From positions 434,001-498,000 of the forward strand of contig OY730169.1 in assembly GCA_963422465.1 (NCBI GenBank): 64,000 nucleotides of DNA, written 5' to 3'. Below, in pieces: positions 44,044 to 54,718 of this stretch; the first letter of the stretch is position 1; every line of letters starts with the position of its first letter. Made by a program: the position numbers and the translations under genes. Below the pieces are notes generated by a model. It was not told where the DNA came from, did no database searches, and was given only the letters and a program-made list of their open reading frames with translations. This DNA comes from Lichina pygmaea (lineage: Eukaryota; Ascomycota; Lichinomycetes; Lichinales; Lichinaceae).

Positions 44044-45915
44044 TAGTTTAATTTCGTTTTGGAAATGTGAAGAATTCTACCTCGACAAGAAGGCTGTTGG
44101 AATGATGAAGAACAGAGCAAATGTACATCCGCATAGACACCATGACCTTAACACTTGGATAGGTACTGACAACTTGACTCCGCCACAGCACTGTCCATCA
44201 TAACTCGACAAGGATAGAGCGAACCCATCGTCGGCGACCAAGGCTTGCTGATACATACGATTCATATGCACAATCGTACCTTTTTTTATCTATTTCACAC
44301 AACTACGTGTGGGTAGCCATCTGTGGACTCAAAATACCTTCGTACGTATGTACGGAGTACGTATCTCGGGGCATGAACATCTGTCTCTCTACACTTAGAG
44401 CCTCAGCAGTGGGGTTCTCAACATTTACAGTGGTGATGAGAAATACAGCACCTCTACTACTGTACCAACTAATTTTGCTTATAACCCATCGTACATAGAC
44501 TTCCCCAGGCCGCAAGGCCACTTGTTTCCACGCTGCACTTCCTGCCCCTCCTGCCGTCTCACGTGCTCCTACAGTATGTGCTGTGCTATGTCGCAGGCCT
44601 ACGGTACAATCAAGCTGGAGGACTTTACACAAAAGATATCAACCAAGTAACAAGTCACCACCACACTGACCGTACTCACTGCTGTAGAGATCAGTGAGCA
44701 ATCTTGTCAACACACACATCACATCAGCATCCTACTGTAAAGCAGCGCACTTTTGAAAACACCTTTCTCTACGTTACCTCCGTACATACAGTACATACAT
44801 GATGTACATATGTGAACTACCAATCTTACAACAGTGCTTCGTACAGGACTTCACATCCGTGGAAAATCTCTCTTGAGCTAATCTAGTCTACACCGATCTT
44901 CCCCGCGCAAATCTCCCCAGGACAGCAGAACAGCTATGTAGACTGTAGACACAGCGTGAGTACGAAGGTCGGTACAAAGCAGGCAACGTACGAAGTACGC
45001 AGCGGGCTACTCATATCCTTCTATCAAGCAGCTGCCAGATATGGTATAGTGCGAGGTACCGTACCGTAGGACTGCACGGACTGACACAGCTGACACGCCT
45101 GATACACCTGACACAACTGACAGTCTTTGTCGGATTGCGGATATGAGGTGTGACTGGTGGGGGATACCTTCTACCTACGAACATACAGTACATGCGCACA
45201 GCCATTATGGTCCGGTCAGGCTTGAAGAAGCAGCAGCAGCAGCAGCAGCAGCCGGCCAGGCGGCCAGACCGCCAGACCGCCAAGCTGGCTGGCACCCAGT
45301 CAGGCAGACGTAGACCCCGGTGACCAAGGTCTGCTCGGCTTAGTGAGACGTGTCTGCTGGACAAAGGTGAGAAGCGAGATGTTTCCACGGGTCAAGACGC
45401 ACGAGAGGGGAGAAAAGGCTTGTTCGACCGAGAACAAGTGACGGTGTCGAGTGTTCAGTTGGAAGGATGTACATGCTGCTGTTCTTTCAGACTGTCCGTT
45501 CGGACTGTACGTGAACTTGCCTCTGCGCGCCGCTATAGACTACTCCGTGTCATATGCCAAAAAGACAAGAAATGTTGAACCGTGCCATTATCAACCGCTC
45601 TTCTTTTATTCTCTGACGCCGCTGTGAGCGGCTGCCTGGTATCTCTTGCAAAGACGACATGATCCGCTTCTCTCCTCCGTCTCTCGCGATGGATTGTATG
45701 GAATTCCTCCCTAGAAAAGCCACGCCGGAGCAGGAGAGATCTAACAAATGGTAAAGATAGAAAGAGGAATAGCAACGCCGTAAGAAAATGGAGAGAGACA
45801 AGGAAAAAAGGCCATACGATGTCTTTCTGAACGGCGCACAATGGAAAACGTTGAGGATGTCAAGGAAAAGACGTCGAGGGAAAAGAAAAAAGTGGCGGTC
45901 AAGTGGTTCGAAAAG
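44044..45915. other. Intergenic region
   Basis: No supported gene. It contains GTAC-rich islands (near 44340 and 44790), an imperfect run of CTGACAC-type units at about 45075-45122, a CAG tract at 45231-45252 followed by GCCAGAC-type repeats, and the probable 3' region of the RTA1-like gene just before 45916. Confidence 0.5.
45231..45252. repeat. (CAG)n microsatellite
   Basis: Seven perfect CAG units, followed by imperfect GGCCAGAC/CGCCAGAC repeats to about 45290. It lies in an intergenic stretch. Confidence 0.9.
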
Positions 45916-47019
45916 CTATGGCTGGGTCATCTCGTCGGGCGTCATGTCTCCAGAGGCCTTGGCGCCGGATCGACTGCGCATGCGGAAGTCGGCCTCGTGA
46001 TACGAGCCCTGGAAGGCGACGCCCGGGTGCAACAGCGTCATGAGGATGACGGCGACGGCGATCATGGCGGCCTCCAAGATCATGAAGGTCACCTCGTCCT
46101 TGGCCAGGTCGCTGTCGAAGCCTTCGCTAAGCTCGGCCACACGGAAGACCGAACGGGCGAAGACGGCGAGGGTAGAGATTGCGAGGGCTGAAGTCGGGAG
46201 ACGTCAGCAGACTGGAGACGGGCGACGATGGCACAAAGACCCGAACGAGCCAAGGGACACCCACCCCACAAGAAGGCCTTGAAGAGCACCGTGCGCCGCA
46301 GCGAGTCGTGCTTGGGAACCCAGTTGTCGCGGTTCCGGTACGCCCGCCAGGCGAAGTCGGAGCAAAGCGTGATGTAGACCAACAACGAAACGACCTGGGC
46401 AGACAGACCGGCGATCATGATATTGATGCCGGTGTCCTGCAACGACGAGCCGCTGTCGGAGCTCGAGGCCATGGCCCCGCCGATGGCCTGCAGCAGCAGA
46501 GCGAAGAAGTCGCAGGTGACGAACAGAACGCTGTAGGTACGCGGCTTCAGGCGCGAGAAGTGCTCGCCGTAGATGACGACGATGCGGCCGAGACACAGGT
46601 AGATGGCGGCGCTCAGGAAGGCCGGGCCGATGGTCAAGGTGACGATCTGGCTGTTCGACGGTGAGTTGCTTGGGCGGGGCGAGAGCGAGAGCCAGAGCGA
46701 CGGGGCGAGCTTACAGCATGAAAGGGTCCTCCCCGAACGGATCGTCGTTCAACTGCACTCGTCCGATGTATCCGACCATCTCGAGGATCAAACCACCGAG
46801 CATGCCGGCCATGAAGCCCCACGTCTTGTGTCGGATGCCGAAGAACAGCTGCGGGAAGATGAGGACACCGAAGAGGACGACGAAGATGAGGTTACCGCCA
46901 AGCGATGGCGCATAGCCAGTCGCCGAGTCGATGAGTGGGCATGTGTCGACCGTGCACTCGTCCAGCGGGATGTTGGTCTGGCTCAACTGACGGCGGACGA
47001 GGTGCTGTACGTGCTCCAT
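45916..47019 (-). CDS. RTA1-family lipid-translocating/resistance membrane protein
   Basis: Three exons: 47019-46715, 46650-46265, 46187-45916; 320 residues. RTA1 proteins are seven-span fungal membrane proteins. Yeast relatives are Rsb1 (sphingoid base export) and Rta1 (7-aminocholesterol resistance). Visible spans include GGNLIFVVLFGVLIFPQLFF, GFMAGMLGGLILEMVGYIGR, then MLQIVTLTIGPAFLSAAIYL across intron 1, and WGALAISTLAVFARSVFRVAE across intron 2. The family signatures AIYLCLGRI, DFFALLLQAIGGA and the exit motif FRVAEL are all present. The external N-terminus has two cysteines (CTVDTC), common in this family. Both introns (64 and 77 nt) fall at phases that keep these motifs whole. The substrate is not predictable. 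The ATG at 47019 is favoured over upstream non-ATG extensions. Confidence 0.9.
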
Positions 47020-49236
47020 CGCGCCGAGGCCGTCGTACGAACGACGTGAAGGTGGAGAAAGATGGACGAGAGCGCGAGATGTCGAGGAGGTGAGATGAAG
47101 CTGCGAGAACGGTGACTCGATTCCTGGTCGTCTGTGGTCTTGAGACAGAGTCTGGATCATCAGTCGGCCGGACGCTGCCTATATATGTGGCAGCGCTCAG
47201 ACGAGGCGCCGCTCCGGCATCCGAAGGGCCGCGACGGCCGCGTCAGAGCGCCGTCGAGGGCAGTAGCACGCCAAAACAGCCCCAAGGAGCAGGAGGAGAC
47301 GCAGTACGTGCTTGCGGATGTACCGACCAACGTACCCCTCCACGCCATCCAGCCCGGCCACTCGGAGGCGGAGACATGTGCGCGCCCGAGTCGCGCAGGA
47401 CGGCTTCCTGAGTGCTCCCTTTCGCATCCCCGTTCGAGAAGAGCTCGAAAAAGACAAAGACGACGGCGAGAAAGGACAGGTCGGTCAAAAAGAAAGCAGA
47501 AAATCGAAATTAGATGAGATCGTCAATCGAGTTGCATGAGAGGAGCGTTGGACCTGACCGCCCAGGGTCGCCAGATGCTCGACCGACCTTGCCTGTTGGA
47601 TCGGGGGACTGTCCGTCCGCAGCCGCAGAGAATAGCCGAATGGGAGCATGGCGGCACAGCACCACCCTCGTCACCATCATCAACACCAACAATGCCCCGC
47701 AACGCTGCTGCCACGGCTTGCGGTGTGAGTGTTGTCGTCGTCGTGGATGCCGCGCACGTTCTCCGGTCAACGAGGACGCGACACAAGTGATGCTACAACA
47801 GTACTCTTGTCTTCATCGCAGAGCCGCGTCGATACGGAAGTCTTGTACACAGCACCACCTATCGTGGTGCTCTTGTCAGCCTGCCGCCTTTTCCGACTTT
47901 TGCGTACGTCCCTTACTAAGCAGGAGTCGCCTGTACCGTCGGCGGCCACGTCACCGGCTGCGATCAATAGTCGTAGTGATGGATCCGAGGGGCTGTCTGT
48001 TGGGCTGCTGGAGATCCTCCCACGTGAGGCCATTCCATTTTCAGCCGGAACCATGACGGGATACCTTTCACGTTCCTCAAGCAGGGGCTCGCACAGGTTC
48101 CAACGACCTACTCGACACGAGAGAAGACGGTGTTTTGGTCGTGTAGCTGAGCCTTGCTGTCGGATGACAGCACTGTCGTGGGTCGGTACCGATGCCAACA
48201 GCCTTGTCGGTGCAGCCCTCTCGTCCCTTGCCGGCCGCGTCAGCTGCGGCTCAATTCGCGGCCGAGACAGCAACGGCGCCAAGAATGCTCCGCTGGGACA
48301 CGGAGCCTTCTTTGTTTGGGACTACCTCGTACCCATACGTACATAGGTAGATACGTACCCATACGTACGTACGATTCTGCGGCCTTGCCGGCAGGACGAA
48401 CGTAAGCCCGACCCCGGCACGCCCGGCTCGAGTGCAACCGCAGCTGTTCCAGCCTGTTCCACAGATACTTACGGCCGTACATAGGTAACTTACGTAAGCA
48501 CTTACGTTCGTACGAGTACGGGGTACAGTACGCACGGCGATCTTATGCTACGTACGTACGTAACGTACAGTACGTACGTATCTTCCCGACCGCTTTTGGC
48601 ATCTGAAGAGGTGACCGTCACGTGTAGAAGCCACTTGATTTGACGTTCGGTACGTAAGGTACGGAGTACCCCTTACTCCGTACATACGTACGTATGTACG
48701 TAGTACTCCGTACCGAAGTACGTTTTTACCTACGAGGTGGTTGACGGATATAACAATACGGTAGTACTATTAGTAAGCCGAACACTCAGCGACCGAGTCG
48801 AAATACTCGTACTGAGCCACCCACTTTCCGCGACCACACCAGTCAAACTCCTCTTGTCAGCCAAGTATAGATCAGGTCCCTGAATTTCTCCACCCTCCAG
48901 CAGCCCCAAAGTGACAGTAGATAACTTGAGACAAGTGTTTGCATGCTCAGCACCAAGCAGTCATTGATGGCAACATGGGTAACACTGAGTATTGAAGTGG
49001 ACCAGTATCTAGATGTCTTGAGAATTGTGACACTGCGGCTCTGCAACTAACTTTTGCTTGTAGTACATACGTACCGGTACGTATGTACCATACGATAACC
49101 TCGTACCGGTACTGTATAGTATAGGCAGAACGATACGTACGGTACATACCTACGTGACGTAGAGCCTTTCGACTTTTTAGAATGACGCCTCAATATCATC
49201 ACAGGTGACCCGTTGTGGCCCAAGCACTGCCGCACA
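47020..49236. other. Intergenic region with long unexplained open frames
   Basis: Between about 47514 and 48346, frames of 170-205 codons are open on both strands. None shows a recognised motif, and no exon chain stands out; the plus frame ending at 48346 looks the most protein-like, but I cannot support it as a gene. A GTAC/TACGTA island spans about 48325-48720 and another lies near 49070-49150, just upstream of USE1. Confidence 0.4.
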
Positions 49237-50306
49237 ATGGCCGTTGCTGGCGCATCCGCTCTCGACTTGCCCCTGATCAACCTCTCTCGGCTGCTGTCAT
49301 GTCTGTCCCGCATCATCTTGACACCCGGGCCCGAGCTTGAGTTGCTTCGACGGTCACATCTTGAGCGTAGACGAGTCGGCGCAGTAAGGCTTCACCGGCC
49401 AGAGTCCCTGATCACGGGCTGACTGCCGACGTGTGGCTTCTCTCCCAGAATCTGGATTATGCCCGCACTCTTCTGCTCCAGCTCGAGCAGCAGAGTTTCA
49501 CCATCAAAGCCCAGAACCGGAAGCACGCTTTACAGGTAGATCTTGCGGACAGGAAAGACTTGATAGCACGCCTCAACGAGCAGCTGTATCACTTCAACGA
49601 GGTAGGGTCTATGTTCTGGCGAGCGGCCAGATATGTCATTCTGGATCGAGGCAAGATTCGCCTTTGGTCGTGGCTAAACTGTCTTCTGTAGATCGGTGAT
49701 GAGGATGACGAGCCTGGCAACTCGGACGGTGAAGACCTGCTCGATGACGAGCACCTTGATTCTACAAGGAGGCAGACCGCTTCGGGGACGGATATGGTAC
49801 CGAATGGTCTGAATGCTCCTCTAGACCGGCGGAAACCGTTCGCTGCCGATGAGGGCCACGTCAACGGTGCAGCCACTTCATCCGACATCTCCGACCTCTT
49901 CCATGGGTCTCCGAGGTATGATGTCACAATCGAGACCGATGCAGGGACCTCGACGGCCATCGAGCATGATCCGAGAGTGGAGCAGACGGAGAAGGTGCTC
50001 TCGTTCAACCGCTCGGAGCAGGAGGACCTGACGGCCTCTCTGCTCAGCATGGCCCAAGCACTCAAGGTCTCATCCGAGCAGTTCGCAACGTCGCTTGACT
50101 CCGAGAAGGACGTTCTGAGCCGGGCTTCGGAGGGGCTAGATAAGAATTCCAGCGGCATGCAAGCCGCCGAGAAGAGAATGACGACTCTACGACGCATGAC
50201 GGAGGGCCGCGGATGGCTCGGCCGCATGCTCATGTACGCTTGCATCGCGGGGCTGTGGATGATGGCCCTGGTCATCGTTGGATTTCTGCCGAAGCTCAGA
50301 TTCTGA
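49237..50306 (+). CDS. USE1: ER SNARE Use1
   Basis: Three exons: 49237-49383, 49449-49601, 49692-50306; 304 residues. Use1 is the Qc-type SNARE for Golgi-to-ER retrograde fusion, acting with Ufe1, Sec20 and Sec22. The N-terminal part starts LINLSRLLSCLSRII, followed by a helical segment (LLLQLEQQSFTIKAQ) and an acidic linker (EDLLDDEHLD). The SNARE motif runs from about EQEDLTASLLSMAQALK to EKRMTTLRRM. One C-terminal span (MLMYACIAGLWMMALVIVGF) ends LPKLRF, matching the family's MPKL-type end. Aligned without gaps to human USE1 as I remember it, the central layer position is Glu where human has Asp. Introns are 65 and 90 nt. The first ATG is used; an upstream in-frame TTG is ignored. Confidence 0.85.
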
Positions 50307-51463
50307 CCGCTCGACGACGTCGTGCGGATGCTCCTGGCCAGCAGGCGATACGCCGTGGGTCTCTACCCTTGTTTCAGTACCTCAACAGTGCAGCTAGAAG
50401 CACGCAGGACTGTGAAAAGGCTATGGCACAGCCTCCCGGAAACACAGTTTCTACTACTTCTCATCCGGTCCAGCTCTGGCAATGGCCCCGCCCAACTTCA
50501 ACAATCCTCTTTGGACAAGAAGTCGCGACACCGGGACTTGCATTCGAGCACGGCCTCTGCGAAGCTACTCGCTAGTATGGAGACTGGCTTCGGCTCGGAT
50601 GTGTAGTTGCCTCAGACCGAATACGTCAGCCAACTGACCGACCGACCAACCTTTCAGCCAGCCCTTCCGTCACTTTTTTCGAAAGTCACACCTCTTTCCA
50701 ACTCCGTACAAGAAGATTACACACAGGTGATGAAGAAGAGATCTGGCCCCAAGGAAAGATGACACATGGTGCAGGTCACAATCGGTCTTTTGAAAGCATT
50801 AGATCTTTATTTTTCGAGGCAAGTGTCTTCTTGTCATGTATCATCGTTCTCCTTGTCTTGCTTGATGGCAAAAAGAGTGCCGATGAGGAATACTGTTGCC
50901 AGGGGGCTTTCGTCAAAGACACTTTGTCCTGGAACTGTTTGTTGAAGTGTGTTGAAGTGGAGTTGGAAAGAAGAAGAAGAAGAAGAAGGAGGAGAGCAAA
51001 AGATTCGTATCTTGCCAGACTTGCGCCGATGAATAGAATGAAGAAAGTGTTCGTGGTTGGTGAAGCAATTCGTGGTTGGTGCATCTGATCGTAGTGGAAA
51101 CAACCCCTGACCCCCCCCCCCCCCTCCCAGGCCACATTTTTGGGTTTTTTTTTCTTTGCCGAGAGATTCTTGGTAGATTCGTCGTCGCCGTGTAGGACAG
51201 CCCTACTTGGGACGCCCGTGGCCGACGGAGACTTTTTTGTTCGAGAACGAGTCAGCATCGTCGAAAGCGGACATGTTCTTGCACCGGGCGACAAGAAGGG
51301 CTTTGACAAGAGGCAAATCTTGTGACGTGGCTTCAAGAAAGCCTCCAAACAAAGTCTGAGGGGAGATGGAATCGAGATGGAGTGGAGATGGGAGGAGGGT
51401 GTGATCTAAAAGGAGGCAGAACCTACGCTTCGCCCGTGACGGCGACTGTGACGGTCGTCGTGG
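50307..51463. other. Intergenic region between USE1 and the AA9 gene
   Basis: Two converging 3' regions. Open frames of 109 (plus) and 190 (minus) codons at about 50760-51350 owe their length to a GAA tract (50967-50990), a 14-C run (51111-51124) and nearby A/T runs; they show no family features. A short duplicated phrase (ttcgtggttggtg) occurs at about 51049 and 51069. Confidence 0.5.
50967..50990. repeat. (GAA)n microsatellite
   Basis: AGA/GAA triplets, nearly perfect over about 24 bp, continuing as GGAGGA. They code Arg or Leu runs in spurious frames. Confidence 0.9.
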
Positions 51464-52423
51464 TCACTTCGGGGCAGGTGCCGTTGGCAGGATGAAGCTC
51501 GTCACGTTCGAGGGCACGGTCGTGTTGGTCGGGAGTCCAACCGTGGCGTTGGCGGGCTTGTAGACGTCCGGGCCGGGGATGGTGTAGTTCTTCAACTTCC
51601 CGCTGACACGGGCGGTGATGCCGGGTTCGCTGGGGTCGTAGAGGTCGGCGGCACGCATGCCCTGCGGGCCGTCTAGCTTGTCGGTGCCCGACCCGGTAAC
51701 CTCGAGGTTGACGCAGCGCGGGTAATGCTGGGTGTTGTCCTTGCTGTTGAAGATGGCGACGAGCTCCTGCCGGAGAACGTAGTTCCCGGGAGCCACATAG
51801 CCCGGGACGAAGAAGTCCCAGTGCACTCCGTAGCCGTCGATCCTATCGGGTGGGGACACTTTACTCGGTCTGACCCGCTCGGCCGTCCGGAAGAGCAGGT
51901 CCGAGGCCCAGATCCCGACTCCCACGGCCAGTTTGGTGGGCGTCTTGAGGGGCTCGAGCAAGCCCATCTCATCCAGTTTCGTGAACCTGAGCTGACCCGC
52001 ATCGACGTCGGTGCAGTTGCCGTTGCAGGGGGCCATGTAGTTGATCATCGGGCCGCGATGGTTGGGAGCATGGTTGACCCAGCGGATCCTGACCCTGCCG
52101 CCGGCGGCGACCCTGACGCGATCGGTGCCCGGACGGTAGCTTCGGCCGCAGACCATGCCTTCGGTACCGTAGAACCCCTGGTCAACCCAAAGGTTGGCCT
52201 CCTCCCTGTCCGTGCTGTACCACCCGACGATGTTACGACTACTCTTCGAGGAGTAAGCTGTGAATTTGTGTCTGGCTCCTCGTCAGCGTATGCGTGTCCA
52301 AGAGGATAGTGAAGAGCCTTACTCTACGCCCTCGGCGTCGGCACCCGCGAGCTGGAAGTGGCACTGGACAGCGCTGGCAAAGGACAGCACCCCCACCACG
52401 ACAGATGATTTTGCAAAATACAT
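51464..52423 (-). CDS. Secreted AA9 lytic polysaccharide monooxygenase
   Basis: Two exons: 52423-52323 and 52271-51464; 302 residues. AA9 enzymes are secreted copper oxygenases that cleave cellulose or hemicellulose chains. Residues 1-21 form a signal peptide (VVVGVLSFASAVQC) that leaves His22 as mature His1, half of the copper His brace. The second brace His is His105 in NHRGPMINYM. The axial Tyr217 lies in QHYPRC, with the conserved Gln two places before. Cys pairs fit the fold (EGMVCG, CNGNC). The usual LRHE segment reads LRQE (Gln202), an uncommon second-shell change. The protein has no cellulose-binding module; it ends in a Thr/Asn/Pro-rich tail with several N-glycosylation sites. The 51-nt intron has a CTGAC branch site and joins EGVE to HKFTAYSSKSSRNIVGW. 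Confidence 0.92.
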
Positions 52424-54718
52424 GCTTGAGGATAGACCAAGTGGGAGGGGAAATAGATGCGCTGCTGTCGAAGCTGTACTTCTCAAGATAGGGACAGGCT
52501 GAGCTCAACTCAAAAACGTGTAGTGAGATTGCATCCGACGCAACCAGGCGACAACGAAAGGATAAAGACAGACAGATAGCAAGATCAACGAGCGTGGTGA
52601 TCGCAGGTGCGATGGAACGAGTGTGGGACCCGCCGGACGAGCACTGGCAACCAGACACCGGTCAAGTGCACGGTGGGACACGAACAGCTCTTATGGAGCT
52701 GCCTGACAGTTCCCACTGAACAGCCCCTCCCACAAGAGCTCATGGCGAGTCTGGCGGCTCGACAGAGAAACACAGGAAATTGGCATCTTGGTTTTCGCAA
52801 GATGCATCTGAAACGTCCTTCCTCTTCCACCCTAACGTGCATAGCTGGCCTACGCGGCGCATCATCTGTCCTGCGCAGCTGCGTATACCGGTACTGTGGG
52901 CGGTTCATGCGGATGTACCTACGTACAGGGCCATAGTACCTCTGGTGGCTGGTGACATGGACCTCAGCTCTCGTCTCTCGCTGTCAGCGTCCAGGAGATT
53001 GTCACGAAACCGGCGCAGCTGCATAGCAGTAAAATAGCGGCGGGTCGAGGCCTTGTCGCAAACGCCTGTTGACAGGGAAGCGAGATGTAAAGAAGCCCTA
53101 GGGCTACCACGAGGGTACGAGGGGAGTGTAGCACTTTCCACTGTTGAAATGATCATCCCTTTCCCGCTGCTTGATTGCTTCTGCCTAATGTCTGCAACTT
53201 GAAACTGAACGTCAACAACCGCTACTGCGATTGTGACGGCTGGGGAAGCTCACCTGCCGAGGATAATTAAATACAAGGGCACAGGTACTGGTCTGTGCCC
53301 CTCACGTCGACTCCGAGTCGTAGTACCGTCGTCGACATCATACGATGTTCAACGCCCTGGCCATTATGCTTTCCATCGGCAAGATGTCTGTGTGCGAGTC
53401 AAGAGTCAGAAAAACATCGTCCCTTCCACTGTTGCATCGCAAGGAAGCTGTACATACGTATTGGTAGACCTGTCACCAGTCAGGGCTTAACCTGGGAAAC
53501 ATGATTACCAAACTTTACCTGCAGCGGTGGAAGGAAGCCAACACCATACGTACAGTACAGGGTCGTTGACCCTCGTAGTCCGTCTAGTAATCGTCTTTAA
53601 CTATCTCACCTCCCACAAGGACCAATTGAGAAGGACCCCTAGACGAGCAATCAGCCATGGTACTAAAAAAATACTAACATCATGCCTGATGAAGCTCCAG
53701 CAGATGATCAGCTGATGAGAAAGGAAAAAACGTGAGAAAGAAGCCCACCATCAAGCACACAGGAGGTCTCTTTCATTCAACAGAAGCAACACACATCACC
53801 ATCATCAGAGAAAGTACTCGAAGCTCAACTTTGTGGATTGATTAAATATCATGCAAGTCATGTGTGTATCCTGCAATGAAGCTCTTCTTCTTGTACAAAG
53901 ATACTAACCTACAGCTGTTGTCATGTCTGTGACAAGGTCACCACAGTTCTTCAAGCACACTGTGCACAGCTACAGTAGGTAGAACATCTGCATTTAAGTG
54001 ACGGCACTTGGAGTACATAGTACAAAACATGCACTGGTCAACACAATACACATCACAGCAAAGTAGCACACTTGTCAGCTTACCGAAGCATAGCCTATAC
54101 TTGCACACAAAGCACCAACTGATATCTGATCTCAAGTCCCAGAGATCATCACAACAAGAGATGGATTTCTTGTCTGTCTCACCGGGGTGCGCACTGATGA
54201 GCGAGGAAAGTCGTGCAAGACACCTGACTGTACAGAGTACAGAGCACTCCACTGCATGGAGTATTGATTACCACATGCAGCCAGCTGGCGTTCGGTCGAC
54301 GAGATCAAATCCACACACGACACTATCGAGAACACATACTTAGATCATAGTGTGGTCCGGAAATACTGGTGCAGGGTGTGGTACTACCATCTGCAGTGCT
54401 TAGAAGCAGCGGTGACAGCAGCAATAGAAGTGATAGCAGCGGTGGTATCCCACAAAGAGCATCAGCTTACAACAATAAGGACTCGGGGCTCTACGTGGAC
54501 TTGGGACCGGAAAACAGGTTGCTGTCGCTCTCGAGGGCCGCACATGGGGAAATGATCCGCACACCGGCGGTCAGAGTGAAATGAGTGCCTTGCGCACAGT
54601 CGATCGAGGAGAACAGGGTTGCAGCTCGACGGAGAGGCACGCTTCAGCCGTCCTATGGATTAGGCTGATGACGATGGAGAGGTGGAAGGAACAAGAACGG
54701 ACGAGGGTCCTCCTCTGA
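52424..54718. other. Intergenic region upstream of the AA9 gene
   Basis: No supported gene in about 2.3 kb. Only short overlapping frames on both strands. It presumably contains the AA9 promoter at its left end and the acyl-CoA synthetase 3' region at its right end. Scattered GTAC words occur near 52915 and 53550. Confidence 0.5.

Noticed and set aside
50776-51348. 190-codon minus-strand frame with a leucine run
   Set aside because: The leucine run is the GAA microsatellite and another part crosses the C run; no domain and no conserved plan.
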